DNA of 23,678 nucleotides from a virus: positions 1-23,678 of IMG/VR virus record IMGVR_UViG_3300021197_000659. One strand, written 5' to 3'. Shown here in pieces: positions 1 to 7,045 of this stretch (within the stretch, counting starts at the first letter, position 1; the number at the start of each line of letters is the position of its first letter). Below the pieces are notes generated by a model. It was not told the origin of the DNA. It did no database searches and worked only from the letters and a program-made list of their open reading frames with translations. The translations under genes were made by a program, and so were the position numbers.

Positions 1-49
1 CTATAGTTCCTACAACCATAATAGCAATTAATAATACTAATTCGTACAT
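1..49 (-). CDS. Partial small membrane protein (N-terminus only)
   Basis: An ATG at 49-47 overlaps the TAA stop of the glutaredoxin gene as TAATG, and the frame stays open to the window edge. The 16 visible residues (MYELVLLIAIMVVGTI) form a hydrophobic stretch, so this is probably the start of a single-pass membrane peptide like the other tiny membrane proteins in the window. The rest lies outside the window and no family can be named. Confidence 0.5.
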   Translation of the reverse strand, partial: MYELVLLIAIMVVGTI

Positions 50-279
50 TATTTACTTGCATCTACTAATGCTTTAAATTCTGTAAATCCGCCAATCTTT
101 TCGCCGTCTACAATGATTTGTGGGAATGTTCTAGCACCCGGAAATGTCTCCATTAATGTTTCTCTGTCAAAGTCCTCATCTAACATTTTGTATGTTAGTT
201 CGTATCCTTCTCTTTCTGCCAATGCTTTTGCTTGTACGCAAAATGGACATTGTGGTTTACTATAAATTTCTACTTTCAT
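49..279 (-). CDS. Glutaredoxin
   Basis: This is a 76-residue protein with a complete thioredoxin fold of glutaredoxin size. The redox motif CPFC is at residues 11-14, the cis-Pro segment (RTFPQI) is near residues 50-55, and the glycine pair that contacts glutathione (IGGFTEF) follows. Glutaredoxins pass electrons from glutathione to ribonucleotide reductase or other disulfide substrates in the cytoplasm. The T4 counterpart is NrdC, and a dNTP-supply role is the usual reading in T4-like phages, although no ribonucleotide reductase gene is in this window. An AGAGGA Shine-Dalgarno lies just upstream of the ATG. The gene is the second to last of the minus-strand run seen here. Confidence 0.93.
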   Translation of the reverse strand: MKVEIYSKPQCPFCVQAKALAEREGYELTYKMLDEDFDRETLMETFPGARTFPQIIVDGEKIGGFTEFKALVDASK

Positions 280-289
280 TTTTCCTCTC

Positions 290-556
290 TTATGTTAAAT
301 CTACTGACAACTTACATCGTGCCAAATCATGTTCATCCTCAAACGTTATAATAAGTGTTTGATCCTTATACCAATCTTCCCTATCCCATTGCATAGTTGG
401 GTGAGGAATAAAATACCAACCCCACTTACTATTACAAATCGAATCCATATACTCCTTAGCTCTCATTGGTAACGCATTTACATGTGTACGCCAATTATAC
501 TCTAAGTGAATATTATACCGCCCACCTACTTCTTCGGCAATCTCATATTCTGACAT
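290..556 (-). CDS. Hypothetical protein, 88 aa
   Basis: I do not recognise the family. The product is soluble, acidic and rich in Trp and Tyr (WGWYF near residue 45, WDREDWYKD near residue 58), with no signal peptide or membrane segment. The ATG at 556-554 directly follows the TAA stop of the preceding 58-codon gene with no gap (TAAATG), which fixes the start and suggests translational coupling. It lies between small unknown genes and glutaredoxin in the unit that begins at the queE promoter. Confidence 0.7.
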   Translation of the reverse strand: MSEYEIAEEVGGRYNIHLEYNWRTHVNALPMRAKEYMDSICNSKWGWYFIPHPTMQWDREDWYKDQTLIITFEDEHDLARCKLSVDLT

Positions 557-733
557 TTATTCGTCACTAAACTTACCGCCATCACCGACGACGTTATTAT
601 TAACAGTTCTTTTTTGTGCTACAGGTACATCCTCTAGCATTCTACATAAAAACTCTACGTCAAATGTTGCTGTTGATACTTTTTCTTTCTGTAAGTTTCT
701 AACATGCATTACAAACTTCTCAAACTCATTCAC
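557..733 (-). CDS. Small hypothetical protein, 58 aa, GTG start
   Basis: The frame begins with GTG at 733-731, overlapping the TGA stop of the upstream 170-aa gene as GTGA, and ends at TAA 559-557, directly next to the ATG of the 88-aa gene. The product starts MNEFEKFVMHVRNLQKEK and continues with a hydrophilic, partly helical segment (DVEFLCRMLEDVP). A later in-frame ATG (MHVRNL) would give a shorter product, but only the GTG fits the tight stop/start packing of the region. The function is unknown. The coding call rests on exact packing between two neighbours and protein-like composition. Confidence 0.7.
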   Translation of the reverse strand: MNEFEKFVMHVRNLQKEKVSTATFDVEFLCRMLEDVPVAQKRTVNNNVVGDGGKFSDE

Positions 734-1242
734 TGCTCTTGCTTACGAAGTTTATTTAACTGTTTCATATGTTGCTTACATTCAATCTTGGTTTTAAATG
801 GTCCTTTAAAACCATATTCAAGTAAGGTTGTTAATTTAGGTCCGTGACCTTGTTTCCAGCCCTTATCAAAATTAATGCAATACCAACCTGCAGCATAGTA
901 TACATCACTGCCTTCTGACTTTAAGTACAAAGGAATATCTTCCCTGTATGACTCGTCACCTGGTTCAATTGGAATAGGGTTAGGATAATCTATAGCATGT
1001 CCTTTGATATAAAATTCATCTGGCACCATTGTTGGCTTTTCGATTTGATCTTCAAACAAGGTAATGTTACCGAAATGTTCAGATACTTCTTCTTCTGCAT
1101 CAAATACTTCAATGGATTGTCCTGAGATGAATGTAAAACGATTTTGTATATTCTTATTTAGAATACCAATACGCTTTTCACCTTTTTGTACTATCCAGGC
1201 TTCGCTACTAATTTGTTGTAATTTTGTTTTCATATCAATCAT
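730..1242 (-). CDS. Conserved-type hypothetical protein, 170 aa
   Basis: I cannot assign a function. The protein is soluble. Its N-terminal half resembles a small beta-rich domain (EAWIVQKGEKRIGILNK near residues 14-30), it has a proline-rich middle (DYPNPIPIEPGD) and a lysine-rich C-terminus (KTKIECKQHMKQLNKLRK). The ATG at 1242 lies about 9 nt after a purine-rich AGAGG; a second ATG three codons later is also possible. The stop overlaps the GTG of the next gene. There are no catalytic signatures, membrane segments or repeats. Confidence 0.75.
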   Translation of the reverse strand: MIDMKTKLQQISSEAWIVQKGEKRIGILNKNIQNRFTFISGQSIEVFDAEEEVSEHFGNITLFEDQIEKPTMVPDEFYIKGHAIDYPNPIPIEPGDESYREDIPLYLKSEGSDVYYAAGWYCINFDKGWKQGHGPKLTTLLEYGFKGPFKTKIECKQHMKQLNKLRKQEQ

Positions 1243-1259
1243 GTGTGTGCCTCTTTATG

Positions 1260-1937
1260 TTATGCTTTTGGGTATGTGTATAATTTCTGTAATTCTGGTT
1301 TAGGTGCTTCATCCCAATGTTCTAACTCGCACTTTTCAACAATAGAAAAATCAATACCATCTTTAAGCATTTCTTTATAAGAGCTAATTTTACATCCTTG
1401 AGCATATGGTTGCTGAGCACATGGTTGAGAGTGATCAGTCCACTTCATGTGATCGAATTCAGGATCGTTTAATTCATCGTATTTTACATTTCGATGAGCC
1501 TCACGTTTAAAGATAGTTTTACCTTTATCTATTGTAGTATACAAAGTGCCGCTCATTCCAAATCCGATCTTTGCTTGGTCTTGTCCATCTAATACGCACT
1601 GACGTCTTTGCATGTGATCCAAGTAGTAACCATCTGGTCCAATGCCCATTGGTGCATGGTCCTGTCTATCTTCGGTTGGGTGTGGAACAAACCTTTCGTA
1701 ATCTGGCTGGTATTCTCCCCACTCGTCGCCGTAGTGTTTACTAATCCAAAACTTTTCGTTTTCCCATTCATCAACTGTAATAGTTGTTTCTTCATCGCCA
1801 AATATCTTTGTATAGCCTTTAGAGCCGCCTTCATGAGCAATATACTTTAAGTCTGTTGCTATATTAATACTCAGCTCTTGTGCCGGCAAATCAAAATGCC
1901 AATCCATTACTAAATGTTTTTTTATTTTAGATACCAT
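1260..1937 (-). CDS. Hypothetical protein, 225 aa
   Basis: No family is recognised. The protein is soluble and rich in His, Trp, Asp and Tyr. It has a run of His/Asp-containing patches (MDWHFDLP near residue 11, HPTEDRQDHAP near residue 86, YYLDHMQRRQ near residue 104, FDHMKWTDHSQP near residue 161) that could bind metal, but the spacing matches no known motif. The start at 1937 overlaps the end of the upstream small gene by 11 nt. It sits downstream of the 5'-3' exonuclease in the same run, so an early or middle expressed accessory role is the best inference. Confidence 0.75.
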   Translation of the reverse strand: MVSKIKKHLVMDWHFDLPAQELSINIATDLKYIAHEGGSKGYTKIFGDEETTITVDEWENEKFWISKHYGDEWGEYQPDYERFVPHPTEDRQDHAPMGIGPDGYYLDHMQRRQCVLDGQDQAKIGFGMSGTLYTTIDKGKTIFKREAHRNVKYDELNDPEFDHMKWTDHSQPCAQQPYAQGCKISSYKEMLKDGIDFSIVEKCELEHWDEAPKPELQKLYTYPKA

Positions 1938-2145
1938 TCTTATCTCCTTTGTTAAAGTGTATCGCGAAGTATTCTTCGTTTAGTTTTTGTATGTCGTCGT
2001 TTTTGTTAAATAACTGCTTATATTTACCACCAAATAACCGACGATATAATGTCTTACCTTTATCAGGTGATTCATATATCCACTTGGGGTCTTTAGAAGG
2101 CCATGTGCCTGCTAGTATTTTTTCAGCCTTGTCCATATCGTCCAT
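1927..2145 (-). CDS. Small hypothetical protein, 72 aa
   Basis: The frame is open from 2178, but the better start is the ATG at 2145-2143 (product starts MDDMDKAEKI), because GGAG lies about 9 nt upstream of it while no ribosome-binding site precedes 2178. From 2145 the gene overlaps the 3' end of the exonuclease gene by 23 nt. The product is basic and aromatic in the middle (KWIYESPDKGKTLYRRLFGG), with a hydrophilic C-terminus. There is no membrane segment and no recognised family. Confidence 0.65.
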   Translation of the reverse strand: MDDMDKAEKILAGTWPSKDPKWIYESPDKGKTLYRRLFGGKYKQLFNKNDDIQKLNEEYFAIHFNKGDKNGI

Positions 2146-3193
2146 TAAGGAACTCCGAGTAATCACCTGGGTTTTCACTCATACGCATTAAGTTGTGTCT
2201 AGCACAAAACTTCATAAAGTGAATACCAACCTGGCCTATAGGTTCTTTAGTTTTTGCTTCTTCAACTCTAGCAATACACTCTTGTTTAATCTCATCAGGT
2301 TGCATTGTTAAGTCAATTAAGATTCTATTACGTTCAAAGTCATCTCTGACTCTGTGTTCTTGTTCTTCATGGTCAACCCAACGTTGTAGCATAAAGTTAT
2401 TAAAGTTAAAGCCACCTGTGTTGCGATCTTCAAATGCTTCACGGATACCTGTTTTGTTCTTAGAGCCTTTAGTTCTAGCACCTGGGTATGCACTGAATAC
2501 ATTATCACTAGTATCACCACGTACACACTTTTCAAACAGTATCCATTCAGGGTCTGGTGCTTCTACTGGTAATTTAGTTTTCTTGTTAATAAGAGGTTCA
2601 CCAGTCTTGCCGCTAGTAATACCATCAATGGCTACAATCTTATCTTGTACGCCATCATACTGTGATACATTCTCTGCAATCAACTGATGAAAGTCACTGT
2701 CACTGCTAACAATAACATGCTTGTCATCTGGGTGTTGTTGTATCCAAGTAGCAATAAGGTCATCTGCTTCTGCATTGCCTTGTCTAATCACTGAACAGTT
2801 AGTCTTTTCTTGTAAGAAGGATAGCATATCGTTATATGCTTCAAAGAAGATCTCATCATCTTCTTGTTCTCTAGGTGAGCGTTTGTCAGCAATCACTTTA
2901 CGGTTTGCTTTGTAAGGTGTATAAAAGTCTTTACGCCATGAACGACCTTCTAAGCAAAATATAACATGAGTACCATTAAAGTCATTCCATGCTTTCTTAA
3001 CACTGTTAAACATAATGTGCATAGCCATGCCAATCTTCATGTCCATGTCGTTGCCACGGGCAACATGTTTTGCTCTAAAGAACATGTTCATGCTGTCTAC
3101 TAGTAAGAATGTTTGTTTTTGCATGTTGTTATCTACCATAGTTGTTTGTTTAGTGTCTAATTTTAACATAGGTTCTAGGCTCGTGTCAATCAT
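2123..3193 (-). CDS. 5'-3' exonuclease / RNase H-type flap nuclease (T4 Rnh-like)
   Basis: This is a FEN1/T4-RNase H family nuclease that removes RNA primers and 5' flaps during lagging-strand synthesis. The visible metal-site motifs are LVDSMNMFFRA (about residue 31), the basic YKANRK helical region (about residue 94), AEADDLIATW (about residue 142), SSDSDFHQL (about residue 162) and the H3TH-like entry KCVRGDTSDNV (about residue 224). The 356-residue length is somewhat above the roughly 305 residues of T4 RNase H. The ATG at 3193 overlaps the upstream stop by 8 nt (ATGATTGA); starts at residue 9 or 19 are possible because the first 20 residues lie before the conserved core. It follows QueE and two hypotheticals in one unit. 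Confidence 0.9.
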   Translation of the reverse strand: MIDTSLEPMLKLDTKQTTMVDNNMQKQTFLLVDSMNMFFRAKHVARGNDMDMKIGMAMHIMFNSVKKAWNDFNGTHVIFCLEGRSWRKDFYTPYKANRKVIADKRSPREQEDDEIFFEAYNDMLSFLQEKTNCSVIRQGNAEADDLIATWIQQHPDDKHVIVSSDSDFHQLIAENVSQYDGVQDKIVAIDGITSGKTGEPLINKKTKLPVEAPDPEWILFEKCVRGDTSDNVFSAYPGARTKGSKNKTGIREAFEDRNTGGFNFNNFMLQRWVDHEEQEHRVRDDFERNRILIDLTMQPDEIKQECIARVEEAKTKEPIGQVGIHFMKFCARHNLMRMSENPGDYSEFLNGRYGQG

Positions 3194-3407
3194 TTAAAAA
3201 GTCATCAAATGGTGATTCTTTTAAGTTTTGCTCTCGCAATGTTTCAAAGTCTCTAGCCAAATCATATGACAAGTGTTGCTTGAAATTTGCTAATACATAA
3301 TCAATTTCACCTGTGCTCCAATCTTCTAGTTGGGCTTCAACTACAGGCTCAATTGCTTTTACTAATTTAATCAGTTTCGTCTTTGCCGTCTGTTCTAACG
3401 ATGACAT
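3186..3407 (-). CDS. Hypothetical protein, 73 aa
   Basis: A small, probably all-helical soluble protein (SSLEQTAKTKLIKLVKAIEP at the N-terminus, acidic C-terminus SPFDDFLND). No family is recognised. The start at 3407 overlaps the previous gene by 41 nt but is supported by GGAG about 9 nt upstream, and no later ATG exists in the frame. Its stop is inside the ATGATTGA overlap with the exonuclease gene, so its translation is probably coupled to that gene. Confidence 0.7.
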   Translation of the reverse strand: MSSLEQTAKTKLIKLVKAIEPVVEAQLEDWSTGEIDYVLANFKQHLSYDLARDFETLREQNLKESPFDDFLND

Positions 3408-3891
3408 CTGTTGCTCCTACTCCGCTTGGGTCTTCTTCTTGTAATCCGTAATCTAAGTCTGCATTTTCTTGTATAAGAACTGTTCTACACACATCGTTGA
3501 ACCATTTGTTAACAATTGCTTCGTCGCTGTCGCCTGTGTAACCATTGTTATGTAACATCTTAACAAAGTGATCATTCCAGTCTAGTTCAATATATCCAGC
3601 CTGTGCGTTCTCAGGATTAACACCTAGCTCTAACACATTTACCCAAGGTTCTTCTTTTAGTTCAGCAACCTTCTTTTCAAATTCAACTTTACCAATCTTT
3701 TCGTTCTTTAGATCAATCTCCAACTCAGCAACTTGCCCGTCAACTTCGTTATCAACTTCAATGAGTGCTAATGCTTTCTCTAAGTCTTCGCCGTCGTAAT
3801 AGTATTCTGCCTCTGCAATAAGCCTCGACTTACCTTTGAGACCCCAACTAGCAGGTAACATACCGAACGGTATTTTAGTTTTCTTCTTCAT
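3367..3891 (-). CDS. Hypothetical protein, 174 aa, with central coiled segment
   Basis: I do not recognise the family. After a basic N-terminus (MKKKTKIPFGMLPASWGLKG) comes a helical charged stretch (about residues 35-80, heptad-like Glu/Lys/Leu) and then a more globular half with WNDHFVKMLHNNGY near residue 105. The protein is strongly acidic at its C-terminus. It overlaps the upstream zinc-ribbon-like gene by 17 nt and the downstream gene by 41 nt. The context is the QueE/exonuclease unit. Confidence 0.75.
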   Translation of the reverse strand: MKKKTKIPFGMLPASWGLKGKSRLIAEAEYYYDGEDLEKALALIEVDNEVDGQVAELEIDLKNEKIGKVEFEKKVAELKEEPWVNVLELGVNPENAQAGYIELDWNDHFVKMLHNNGYTGDSDEAIVNKWFNDVCRTVLIQENADLDYGLQEEDPSGVGATDVIVRTDGKDETD

Positions 3892-4024
3892 TCTTTTCCT
3901 CTCTTAAATTTATGTAGTATGTATGACTGCAAGTTGCATCACAAAATACTTTAGTTTTATCAGCAGTATGGTATTTAATATTACCTACTAACAGAAGTTT
4001 ATCACATGTATAACACTTTAACAT
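3875..4024 (-). CDS. Small zinc-ribbon-like protein, 49 aa
   Basis: The ATG at 4024-4022 overlaps the queE TAA stop as TAATG and the frame ends at TAA 3877-3875. The 49-residue product has CYTC at residues 4-7 and CDATC at residues 28-32, a CX2C...CX3C pattern that fits a single zinc-binding knuckle, followed by an acidic and basic tail (REEKNEEEN). Such small zinc proteins usually bind nucleic acid or protein, but the role here is unknown. Tight coupling to queE means it is co-translated with it. Confidence 0.7.
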   Translation of the reverse strand: MLKCYTCDKLLLVGNIKYHTADKTKVFCDATCSHTYYINLREEKNEEEN

Positions 4025-4944
4025 TACTTTCCAATAGCATTACCATATATGTGTGCGTGAACACGACTTGTATAATAATACCCTCGTTGTATTGCTTCGT
4101 CTGCAATTATTGCTTCTGTCATCTTTAGTCCTTCTACAGTACCACCGACACCCATAATCCAAACAGGCCATTCGACTCCTACTTCTCTGAATGCTTGTAC
4201 ATGCTCTTCAACTTCGTCCCAACTTTCTTTAGAACCGTTTACTACAAACTTTAGTTGGCCGTGATTACTTACATTTGCATATTGTCTAACTACTTCAGGC
4301 TTAATTGCTCTTTTGTTTTCTTCGCCAGCAGTAGTCCACAGTTTAGGAGACACACTCCAATACCATTCAATATCATTACCACGACCATCCGGAATTAATC
4401 CACCAAACTCGGAACTAATATACATGTCATCTATTAAATCAATTAAGCCTTCTTGTATAGGCTTTGTACCATTTGTTTCAACTGTAACTCTATGAGGGCA
4501 ATCTCCGCGTTTAGCAAACTCACGCATAATAGCAACCATGCTTAGTTGTGCGTTTTTAAGCATTGGCTCGCCGCCTGTAAACACCATGTCAGCACTTTGT
4601 CCTGTCTTAGCATGTTTGAATGTACCTGTGGGTAACAGTGCTGTAAGCTCGTCTACAGCCTCGTCAACAGTCTTATCGGTAATCAAATGCTTATACTTCT
4701 TAGCCCATGTATATGAACTGTCGCATCCTTTACTGAATACAGGTAGCTCTTCTACTACTTTAATTTTAGATATATCTATATCTTCATAAGGTAATTCCCA
4801 ACTGTCAGGGTTAGTAGGCTCGTCTTGCCCAAACCCATTACATTGTAAGTTGCACAAGAAAAACCTAATCCATAAACTAGGTATGCCCACATAGGCACCT
4901 TCGCCTTGTGGACTATAGAATGTTTCACTATATTTTAAATTCAT
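4024..4944 (-). CDS. queE: QueE-like 7-carboxy-7-deazaguanine synthase (radical SAM)
   Basis: QueE rearranges 6-carboxytetrahydropterin to 7-carboxy-7-deazaguanine with S-adenosylmethionine and a [4Fe-4S] cluster. The N-terminus has the family pattern ETFYSPQGEGAYVGIPSLWIR, the GGEP SAM-binding motif is at residues 124-127, and VTVETNGT follows. The cluster cysteines are arranged oddly: C31 and C35 (CNLQC) are separated from C74 (in CDSSYTW, like the CDT segment of ordinary QueE) by a 38-residue insertion, so the motif is CX3CX38C instead of CX3CX2C. The frame extends to a TTG at 4959, but ATG 4944 with GAAGG 8 nt upstream is the likely start (306 aa). It is the first gene after a consensus promoter. 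It could make a precursor for DNA or tRNA 7-deazaguanines. Confidence 0.88.
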   Translation of the reverse strand: MNLKYSETFYSPQGEGAYVGIPSLWIRFFLCNLQCNGFGQDEPTNPDSWELPYEDIDISKIKVVEELPVFSKGCDSSYTWAKKYKHLITDKTVDEAVDELTALLPTGTFKHAKTGQSADMVFTGGEPMLKNAQLSMVAIMREFAKRGDCPHRVTVETNGTKPIQEGLIDLIDDMYISSEFGGLIPDGRGNDIEWYWSVSPKLWTTAGEENKRAIKPEVVRQYANVSNHGQLKFVVNGSKESWDEVEEHVQAFREVGVEWPVWIMGVGGTVEGLKMTEAIIADEAIQRGYYYTSRVHAHIYGNAIGK

Positions 4945-4969
4945 GTATTTTGCCTTCAATAATGTTACT

Positions 4970-4998
4970 ATTATACATTATGTACACTGCTATGTCAA
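4970..4998 (-). promoter_or_regulatory. Consensus sigma70 promoter for the queE unit
   Basis: On the minus strand there is TTGACA (4998-4993), a 17-nt spacer and TATAAT (4975-4970), a perfect match to the bacterial sigma70 consensus. Transcription would start near 4963, giving a leader of about 20 nt before the queE ATG. The TGA stop of the upstream reductase gene lies inside the -35 box. Confidence 0.9.
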
Positions 4999-5711
4999 TC
5001 TACAAATGCTCTTTCAAGCATGAAATCTCCTGCTTCGCCTAGGTTACCTTCAACCCAGCCCTGCTCAGTAAACTCTGCTCTACATTGTTTATTTAGGTCT
5101 GTTGACCCACAAACCATAACAGAATCTCGACCAAGTGTAAGTCCACCTGGTAAGTACTCGTCAATGTAATCCCAGAACCTACCCTTGCGTGGGTAGTCTT
5201 CTCTAGTTACACTATCTATATACAAGAAAGGTAAGTCAGTTTCAAGTAATGCTAGTTCAGGTCTGTATGCTAGTTCAACCTTTTCTCTAACAGTGTGAAA
5301 CAAAAATACATTTTCGTATTTTTCATATGTTTCGAAGTCTTTAGTAATACTCATAAATGGAGCAATGCCTGTACCTGTTGAAAGCATTACCAAGTTCTTA
5401 GTTGGTTTAAGGTAATCAATTACCAAACTGCCTGTACACTTAGGCTTAATAAGTATTTCACTACCTACTTCAATGTTCTGTAACTTACTTGTTAACGGAC
5501 CATCTGGTACTTTAATACTTAGAAACTCTATGTAATCATCGTAGTTTGTGCTAACAACACTGTATGCTCTGTATATAGGCTTTGGTTCTAAATCCAAGCC
5601 TATCATTGCAAACTCACCATTCTTAAAACGGAAAGACTTATCACGTGTTGTTTTAAAACTAAAAAGCCTATCGCTGTAATGTTTTATTTCGGTTACTTTT
5701 TCTATGAACAT
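4995..5711 (-). CDS. Ferredoxin/flavodoxin-NADP(+) reductase
   Basis: The 238-residue protein matches the bacterial Fpr type of FNR. The FAD-binding motif RAYSVVS is near residues 48-54, the nicotinamide-nucleotide motif STGTGIAPFMS is near residues 111-121, VMVCGS is near residue 198, and it ends in an aromatic ERAFVD tail typical of the subclass that stacks over FAD. Such enzymes reduce ferredoxin or flavodoxin with NADPH. It lies immediately upstream of queE, so supplying electrons to the radical SAM enzyme is an attractive inference, although ribonucleotide reductase or host redox metabolism are alternatives. The ATG overlaps the preceding stop by 10 nt. Confidence 0.92.
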   Translation of the reverse strand: MFIEKVTEIKHYSDRLFSFKTTRDKSFRFKNGEFAMIGLDLEPKPIYRAYSVVSTNYDDYIEFLSIKVPDGPLTSKLQNIEVGSEILIKPKCTGSLVIDYLKPTKNLVMLSTGTGIAPFMSITKDFETYEKYENVFLFHTVREKVELAYRPELALLETDLPFLYIDSVTREDYPRKGRFWDYIDEYLPGGLTLGRDSVMVCGSTDLNKQCRAEFTEQGWVEGNLGEAGDFMLERAFVD

Positions 5712-5875
5712 GGCACTTCTTTTACTGTTTCTACTTTCTTCATGCCAAGTAGCACTCTTGCTTCATCGCGAACTTCTGCTGTTACTGCATGACCATACAT
5801 TTCTGGATCTAGCAGTCTACGGATAAACCTTTCCATCTGTGCTTCTTTGATACTTGTTACTATAACGTCAGCCAT
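5702..5875 (-). CDS. Small hypothetical protein, 57 aa
   Basis: The open frame reaches 5974, but the start is most likely the ATG at 5875-5873 (product starts MADVIVTSIKEAQMERF), because AGGAA lies 8 nt upstream and the extension would duplicate coding sequence of the DUF3307 gene. The product is hydrophilic and helical, with a conserved-looking core (RRLLDPEMYGHAVTAEVRDE). The function is unknown. It overlaps the DUF3307 gene by 16 nt and the reductase gene by 10 nt. Confidence 0.7.
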   Translation of the reverse strand: MADVIVTSIKEAQMERFIRRLLDPEMYGHAVTAEVRDEARVLLGMKKVETVKEVPCS

Positions 5876-6222
5876 AATATAATTCCTACATAAGTTAAAA
5901 AATGTGCAAACTGATCTACACCATGCGTTACCCAATACATTTGGTCTACTGCTGTATAGCCTTTGCTTTTCCAAACATTACTTTTGATATAGTCAACATG
6001 GTAATGTATAATGCTGTCTAATACCCCTAATGCAATACTAAAGAACAATGGTTGATCAAGCAACACTAAGACTAAACCTGTTAGTATTCCATGCCAACTT
6101 GCATGGGCAACTCCTCCAAAAGCACCGTAAGTGCCTTTGTCTTTGATCATCCAACTATATTGCATGAAGTAGTCGGCGATGACATGCTTTGTCATTAGGC
6201 CGACTATCAAGAATAGTTCCAT
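5860..6222 (-). CDS. DUF3307-like integral membrane protein
   Basis: The 120-residue product fits the DUF3307 family. It starts with a hydrophobic helix containing LMTKHVIADYFMQ (His and Asp in the membrane), followed by AHASWHGILTGLVLVLL, a third helix leading into IIHYHVDYIKS, and a C-terminal helix (HFLTYVGIILWLTL). About four membrane segments are expected, with several membrane-embedded His and Asp residues that suggest a catalytic or metal site. The family has no established biochemical role. The start overlaps the MazG-like stop as TAATG. Confidence 0.85.
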   Translation of the reverse strand: MELFLIVGLMTKHVIADYFMQYSWMIKDKGTYGAFGGVAHASWHGILTGLVLVLLDQPLFFSIALGVLDSIIHYHVDYIKSNVWKSKGYTAVDQMYWVTHGVDQFAHFLTYVGIILWLTL

Positions 6223-6542
6223 TACTGGTCGCCTTCTTTTACAAAGATACCATCTATCATTTTACCTTTACGGTCTTTGATATCGTTGTATGCATGGTTA
6301 ACACATTCAGTGAGTGATAAGTTATTACGCTCTGCAATGTTAATTAGCACAACGATCATATCACCTATATCATCTGCAACGTCTTTGCCTTTACAGATGT
6401 TATCACTTAGTTCGCCCATCTCTTGAATAAGTTTTGCAAGTTGATCTTTGTCTGTTGCACCATCAATTAAGTTACGGTCGTGATGCCATTGCTTAATGTC
6501 GTTAGTGCGTTCAATTAATAATTGAGTTTCTGCATTTGCCAT
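6222..6542 (-). CDS. MazG-like nucleotide pyrophosphohydrolase
   Basis: The 106-residue protein has the all-alpha NTP pyrophosphatase signature: E41 and E44 in IQEMGELSD, then D58 and D61 in VADDIGDMIVVLINIAE, which together bind magnesium. These enzymes convert (d)NTPs to the monophosphate and pyrophosphate. In marine phages MazG proteins have been proposed to act on nucleotide pools or alarmones, and which substrate applies here cannot be read from the sequence. It is a single-domain form, shorter than the tandem E. coli MazG. Both ends use TAATG overlaps. Confidence 0.88.
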   Translation of the reverse strand: MANAETQLLIERTNDIKQWHHDRNLIDGATDKDQLAKLIQEMGELSDNICKGKDVADDIGDMIVVLINIAERNNLSLTECVNHAYNDIKDRKGKMIDGIFVKEGDQ

Positions 6543-7045
6543 TAGTTTAATCCTCCGGATTCGATACTGTTTAGTATTACTGCTGGATCAATATCACCTA
6601 TCTCTAGTAAGATTGCTTGGTATACTGCATCATGCAACTCACTAACTTCAAAGTGATTCTCGCCGTTTCTAAGATCAAAGTATATGTCTTCGATTACTTT
6701 TACTAGTCCTGCATTATACACTATGTCCATATCTAATGCTTCTGGCTTGATACTATGACCGTAATCAATTAACCCAAAGAAAAGTGTTTCATTAACACTT
6801 ATCGTTTCTAGTAATATATCTTTTTCATTTCCCCTATTGATCAAAGTGATTCCATCAGTGTATTGAGTACTTGAATCAGCAAGTGCTTCGATACATTGGA
6901 ATACTTCGTCTACTGTTACTGGAAATCTTTTACAGATCCAGTCTAAATTTTTGCGATCTATAACTGCGTCACCGATAGAGTCTACTGGAACAGCACTACC
7001 CGACACAACAAGAATATTATCGTTTCCTCTAGTTTCTATCCCCAT
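6542..7045 (-). CDS. Hypothetical protein, 167 aa
   Basis: No family is recognised. The protein is acidic and soluble (VVSGSAVPVDSIGDAVIDRK near residue 13, DIYFDLRNGENHFEVSELHD near residue 116), with alternating helices and strands and no membrane segment or Cys pattern. It is placed exactly between folE and the MazG-like gene with TAATG overlaps on both sides, so it is co-translated with nucleotide-metabolism genes. A regulatory or nucleotide-related role is only a guess from position. Confidence 0.75.
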   Translation of the reverse strand: MGIETRGNDNILVVSGSAVPVDSIGDAVIDRKNLDWICKRFPVTVDEVFQCIEALADSSTQYTDGITLINRGNEKDILLETISVNETLFFGLIDYGHSIKPEALDMDIVYNAGLVKVIEDIYFDLRNGENHFEVSELHDAVYQAILLEIGDIDPAVILNSIESGGLN

